A DNA stretch of 18,288 nt from Chryseosolibacter sp964393795 (lineage in GTDB: Bacteria > Bacteroidota > Bacteroidia > Cytophagales > Cyclobacteriaceae). Position 1 is the first letter of the stretch, and each line of letters begins with the position of its first letter. Below are positions 15,249 to 18,288 of the stretch, piece after piece. The notes beneath the pieces are model-generated. The model was not told the origin of the DNA, did no database searches, and saw nothing but the letters and a program-made list of their open reading frames with translations. The stretch lies in contig CAYMWA010000068.1 of NCBI GenBank assembly GCA_964393795.1, positions 1 through 18,288 on the forward strand. The letters run 5' to 3'. The translations under genes and the position numbers were made by a program.

Positions 15249-16718
15249 ATGAACACTAGAGATGTCGAATGTCCTTCGGATGAAGGACTGGAAAAAGTGC
15301 GGACTGAGCACGATCTTCTTGGTAGTAAAGACGTTCCGGACCAATTCTATTTCGGAATACAGACGCTTCGGGCGCTGGAAAACTTCAACATCAGCGGAAC
15401 GCCGTTGTATTCCTTCAAGGAACTTGTTGAAGCATTGGCGATGGTCAAGCAGGCCGCCGTCAGGGCTAATGCCGAACTCGGCCTTATCGACCAGGACAAA
15501 GCCGACGCCATCGACCGTGCGTGCCAGACAATTATACAAGGGAGCCTGCACGACCATTTCCGCGTAGACATGATACAGGGAGGCGCCGGCACATCAACGA
15601 ACATGAACGCCAACGAAGTCATTGCCAACTGCGCGCTGGAACTGTTGGGATACAAGAAGGGCGACTATCGGCGGATACATCCCAACAATGACGTGAACCT
15701 TTCACAGTCGACCAACGATGCCTATCCCACGGCAGTGAAGATTGCCCTCTTCAGGGGAAACGAGCAGTTGGTCATCGTTCTGCGTCATCTTATTGCGGCG
15801 TTTCGCGAAAGAGCTGCCGCGTTCACGCATGTCATCAAGATGGGCAGAACCCAGCTTCAGGATGCAGTACCCATGACGTTGGGCCAGTCGTTTGAGGCCT
15901 ACGCCATGACACTGGAGGACGAGATCGACAGGCTCGGAGATAATGCGAAACTCTTCCTGCAAGTGAATATGGGCGCCACGGCGATTGGTACGGGCATCAA
16001 TGCGCACCCGGAGTACAGCACGAAGGTAGTCGCGCATCTCAGGAACATTACAGCACTGAATGTTGCGCTTGCACCGAACCTGGTAGAAGCTACGCAAGAT
16101 ACAGGTGTTTTTATTGCGTATTCATCTGCCGTCAAGAGACTTGCGGCAAAGCTCTCGAAGATCGCCAGCGACCTTCGGCTCTTGTCTTCCGGTCCACGTG
16201 CAGGTTTCAACGAAATCAACCTTCCGCCGATGTAGCCCGGCTCTTCCATCATGCCAGGGAAGGTCAACCCCGTCATACCGGAAGTGATCAACCAGATCGC
16301 GTTCAAGGTGATTGGAAATGACCTGACCGTGACAATGGCGTCAGAAGCGGGACAACTGGAGTTGAATGTTATGGAGCCGGTGATCGTTCACAGCCTGTTC
16401 GAATCGATGGAGATGCTGAAAAAGGGAATGGCCACGTTTGCCGACAAGTGCGTCAAAGGAATAACGGCTAATGAAGAACACTGCAGGAAGATGGTGGAGA
16501 ACAGCATAGGACTTGTCACCGCCTTAAATCCCGTTCTCGGGTATGAGACTTGCTCGCGGTTGGCAAAAGAAGCGCTTGCCGAAGGCCGAAGTGTGTACGC
16601 GCTTGTGTTGGAGGAGAAGTTGCTGACACAGGGGACGCTCGACGAAATCCTTCGCCCTGAAAACATGATCAAACCGCGAATGCTGAACGGCATGGAAGGC
16701 TCGGGAGACCGCGTGTAA
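15249..16718 (+). pseudogene. aspA: Aspartate ammonia-lyase gene interrupted by an in-frame TAG
   Basis: Aspartase interconverts L-aspartate with fumarate and ammonia. The frame runs from the ATG at 15249 to TAG at 16233-16235 (328 codons) and resumes without any frameshift to TAA at 16716-16718; read through, the product would be 489 aa, near the normal 478 of E. coli AspA. Family features are strong: EHDLLGSKDVP, GGAGTSTNMNANEV, QSTNDAYPTA, GRTQLQDAVPMTLGQ from codon 199 (aspartase, not fumarase, wording), and GSSIMPGKVNP at codons 331-341. The TAG is codon 329, where aspartases have glutamine, so one C-to-T change in CAG explains it. The first product lacks the catalytic SS loop and the remaining C-terminal part, so it should be inactive. 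A sequencing error or a strain polymorphism cannot be excluded. Confidence 0.93.
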
Positions 16719-16723
16719 CTGAG

Positions 16724-16783
16724 GGGTGCAGGTCTTTCCAAAAAAGTCAGCCACATGCGGCTGTCGTGTGAAAATCTGCACCC
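16724..16783 (+). terminator. Nested stem-loops after aspA
   Basis: An 8-bp perfect outer stem (gggtgcag at 16724-16731, ctgcaccc at 16776-16783) encloses an inner hairpin (cagcc at 16748-16752, ggctg at 16759-16763, loop acatgc). It begins six bases after the aspA stop and about 60 bp before the next gene. There is no T-tract, so it may be a terminator or an RNA-structure element in the leader of the following gene. Confidence 0.4.
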
Positions 16784-16843
16784 GCAGAGGGATTATCAGG
16801 TGCGTTTATTACATTTAGGTTATCAACTCATAAAGATACCGAA

Positions 16844-18288
16844 ATGGCAGCGCCTACCTTGCTTCGGAATCCCCGCGGTTCCGGTTCGGAAAATCTGTTC
16901 CGAACTCAAACGTTTTTTGTGATCCTGGTTTGTGTATGCCTGATTCCTGAACGCGGCGCCAGCGCCAGCTTCCGCGATGCGCAGACATCGGACACCACGG
17001 GGATTGACCGTCACTACCGGCTTGAAACCACCATGCTGGGATACTTCGCACCGGATGGTACTCGCAACCCGACGCTGCGGGCAAACAAAGGCGACATTGT
17101 GAAGATCACCATCGTTAATGGCGAACTGATGGTCCACGATATTGCGCTGGAGAAAGCAAAGGTAAAAAGTACGTTTGTTGTGGAGAAAGGCAACACGGCC
17201 AGCATCACATTCAAAGCGGAACGCAGCGATACCTATTACTGTACAGTGCCCGGTCACCGCGCGGCCGGCATGGTGGGTAAGTTTGAGGTTATCGAAGGCG
17301 CTGTTGAGACCGAGACCATAGCCGGGCAGTTGCCGAAGAAGGACGGTCGCGTGCTGAACCTCGATTTTGAAACCGGTACGTTACAGGACTGGACTGCCGA
17401 AGGCGAAGCGTTTTCTACTGTACTGGTCGTCGGCGACTCATCGCCGGTGCACGATGGCGACATGCACCTCGGTCAGACCGGGAAGTACTTCGTCAGCAGC
17501 GGAGGAACAAAACATCATGAAGCAACGGGCACACTGACTTCCGTTCCATTCGAAGTGACACAGCCGTTCGCGGCTTTTCACATCTCGGGTGGTGCCTTGC
17601 AGGATACACGTGTGGAACTCGTACGACACGACAACGACAGTGTGATCTTTCAGATTACGGGATCGGGCCGCGCGCCACTTCAACCGGTCGTAGTGGACTT
17701 GCAACGCTACCAGGGGAAGGAGATTTTTATCCGTATCATCGATCAAGAGACGGGGATCTCCCCAATCTGGTATATATCGAAGGATAAATTCGCACACGTC
17801 AATTTCGATGATTTCCGGTTTTATCCGGAACGCCCTGAGTTTGATAATGAACTCAAACGCGAAGATATCATTGCCCTTCCTCCACTTGACATCATTAAGT
17901 ATGCAGGCCTTTCCGGCGAGAAGGCGGCAGCGGCTATGACGCTTCCCGAAGGGTTTTCAATTACGTTGGCGGCTTCGGAGCCGGATATTGTGCGCCCGAT
18001 CAGTTTTACACTCGATCACAAGGGAAGGATATGGGTGGCAGAAGGACATACGTATCCCGTTCGTCAACCGGAAGGACAAGGCAAAGACAGGATCCTTATC
18101 CTGGAAGATACCGACGGCGATGGCAAACTCGACAAGCGTAAAGTATTTATTGAGGGATTGAATCTCGTCAGTGGTATTGAAGTTGGCCTTGGCGGCGTGT
18201 GGGTGGGTGCCGCGCCGTACCTGATGTTTATCCCGATTGATGAGAAGCATGACAAGCCCGCAGGTCCGCCTCAAATTCTACTCGACGG
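16844..18288 (+). CDS. Cupredoxin-lectin-PVC-type dehydrogenase-like fusion, 3'-truncated by window edge
   Basis: The frame is open from the ATG at 16844 to the window end (481 codons). Residues about 23-40 (TQTFFVILVCVCLIPERGAS) form a signal or anchor segment after a polar n-region of 20 residues. Residues about 60-152 are a plastocyanin/azurin-like cupredoxin: VHDI gives H98, and YYCTVPGHRAAGM gives C133, H138 and M143, the complete type-1 copper set with C-x4-H-x4-M spacing. From about 170 (LNLDFETGTLQDWTAEG) to 330 is a concanavalin-like sandwich. From about 368 (LPEGFSITLAASEPDIVRP) begins the propeller of PVC-type membrane-bound dehydrogenase-like proteins, with a calcium-type DTDGDGKLD loop at 422-430 and GVWVGAAPYLMFIP. 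Such proteins often end in a haem CxxCH domain, which would lie outside the window. It likely acts in the periplasm or on the surface in electron transfer coupled to oxidation of an unknown substrate. Confidence 0.85.
   Translation, partial: MAAPTLLRNPRGSGSENLFRTQTFFVILVCVCLIPERGASASFRDAQTSDTTGIDRHYRLETTMLGYFAPDGTRNPTLRANKGDIVKITIVNGELMVHDIALEKAKVKSTFVVEKGNTASITFKAERSDTYYCTVPGHRAAGMVGKFEVIEGAVETETIAGQLPKKDGRVLNLDFETGTLQDWTAEGEAFSTVLVVGDSSPVHDGDMHLGQTGKYFVSSGGTKHHEATGTLTSVPFEVTQPFAAFHISGGALQDTRVELVRHDNDSVIFQITGSGRAPLQPVVVDLQRYQGKEIFIRIIDQETGISPIWYISKDKFAHVNFDDFRFYPERPEFDNELKREDIIALPPLDIIKYAGLSGEKAAAAMTLPEGFSITLAASEPDIVRPISFTLDHKGRIWVAEGHTYPVRQPEGQGKDRILILEDTDGDGKLDKRKVFIEGLNLVSGIEVGLGGVWVGAAPYLMFIPIDEKHDKPAGPPQILLD

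Noticed and set aside
16233..16235. TAG as a recoded glutamine codon (also the CAG/TAG pair at the end of the phosphoesterase copies)
   Set aside because: TAG correctly ends the TonB receptor at its terminal phenylalanine (11878-11880) and the flavin monooxygenase at 13778-13780, and the only tRNA seen reads AAG. Normal code with isolated nonsense changes is simpler.
15249..16718. Class II fumarase instead of aspartase
   Set aside because: The active-site wording GRTQLQDAVPMTLGQ and the N-terminal EHDLLGSKDVP match aspartases; fumarases usually have GRTHLQDATP.

Overview
The window looks like a chromosomal segment of a member of the Bacteroidota, probably a Cytophagales-type soil or aquatic bacterium. 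Reasons: a SusC-like TonB-dependent receptor with an N-terminal carboxypeptidase-regulatory domain, a DUF6520-type small secreted protein beside a MauE/DoxX membrane protein, a short Crp-type regulator of the Bacteroidota kind, A-rich leaders instead of Shine-Dalgarno sequences, and one good TAnnTTTG promoter match. The genus is inference.

Layout. 1-1367 (+) is the 3' part of a secreted thioredoxin-fold (TlpA-like) protein. It converges on a minus-strand set: a small two-cysteine secreted protein, a four-helix MauE/DoxX-type redox membrane protein and a Crp/Fnr-like regulator (1413-3001). Next on the minus strand is an ergothioneine pair, egtD then egtB (5343 to 3150), divergent from an acyl-CoA-dehydrogenase-fold flavoprotein (5560-6651). 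The gap at 6652-6940 holds 41-bp tandem repeats inside a roughly 190-bp inverted-repeat, MITE-like element. A Tat-exported phosphocholine-specific phospholipase C (6941-9088, -) is divergent from a TonB-dependent receptor (9436-11880, +).

11881-15248 carries the scars of a duplication. A flavin monooxygenase start (-) facing a metallophosphoesterase end (+) occurs twice. In the first copy only the 5' end of the monooxygenase survives, beside a 3' fragment of the phosphoesterase. In the second copy the monooxygenase is whole and only the last 18 codons of the phosphoesterase are recognisable. Between them lie an outer-membrane beta-barrel gene and tRNA-Lys(CTT).

The right end holds an aspartate ammonia-lyase gene (15249-16718) broken by a single in-frame TAG in the catalytic SS loop. 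It is followed by the 5' part of a large secreted protein joining a type-1 copper (cupredoxin) domain, a lectin-like domain and the start of a PVC-type membrane-bound-dehydrogenase-like propeller, cut by the window edge.

Functionally the segment mixes envelope redox and thiol chemistry (TlpA-like protein, MauE, small Cys protein, ergothioneine), extracellular lipid and polymer attack with outer-membrane uptake (phospholipase C, TonB receptor, beta-barrel), and aspartate/fumarate metabolism that is probably lost. I see no CRISPR, phage or defence system. The most unusual signals are the aspA nonsense codon, the reciprocally decayed duplication, the repeat element and the copper-domain fusion.
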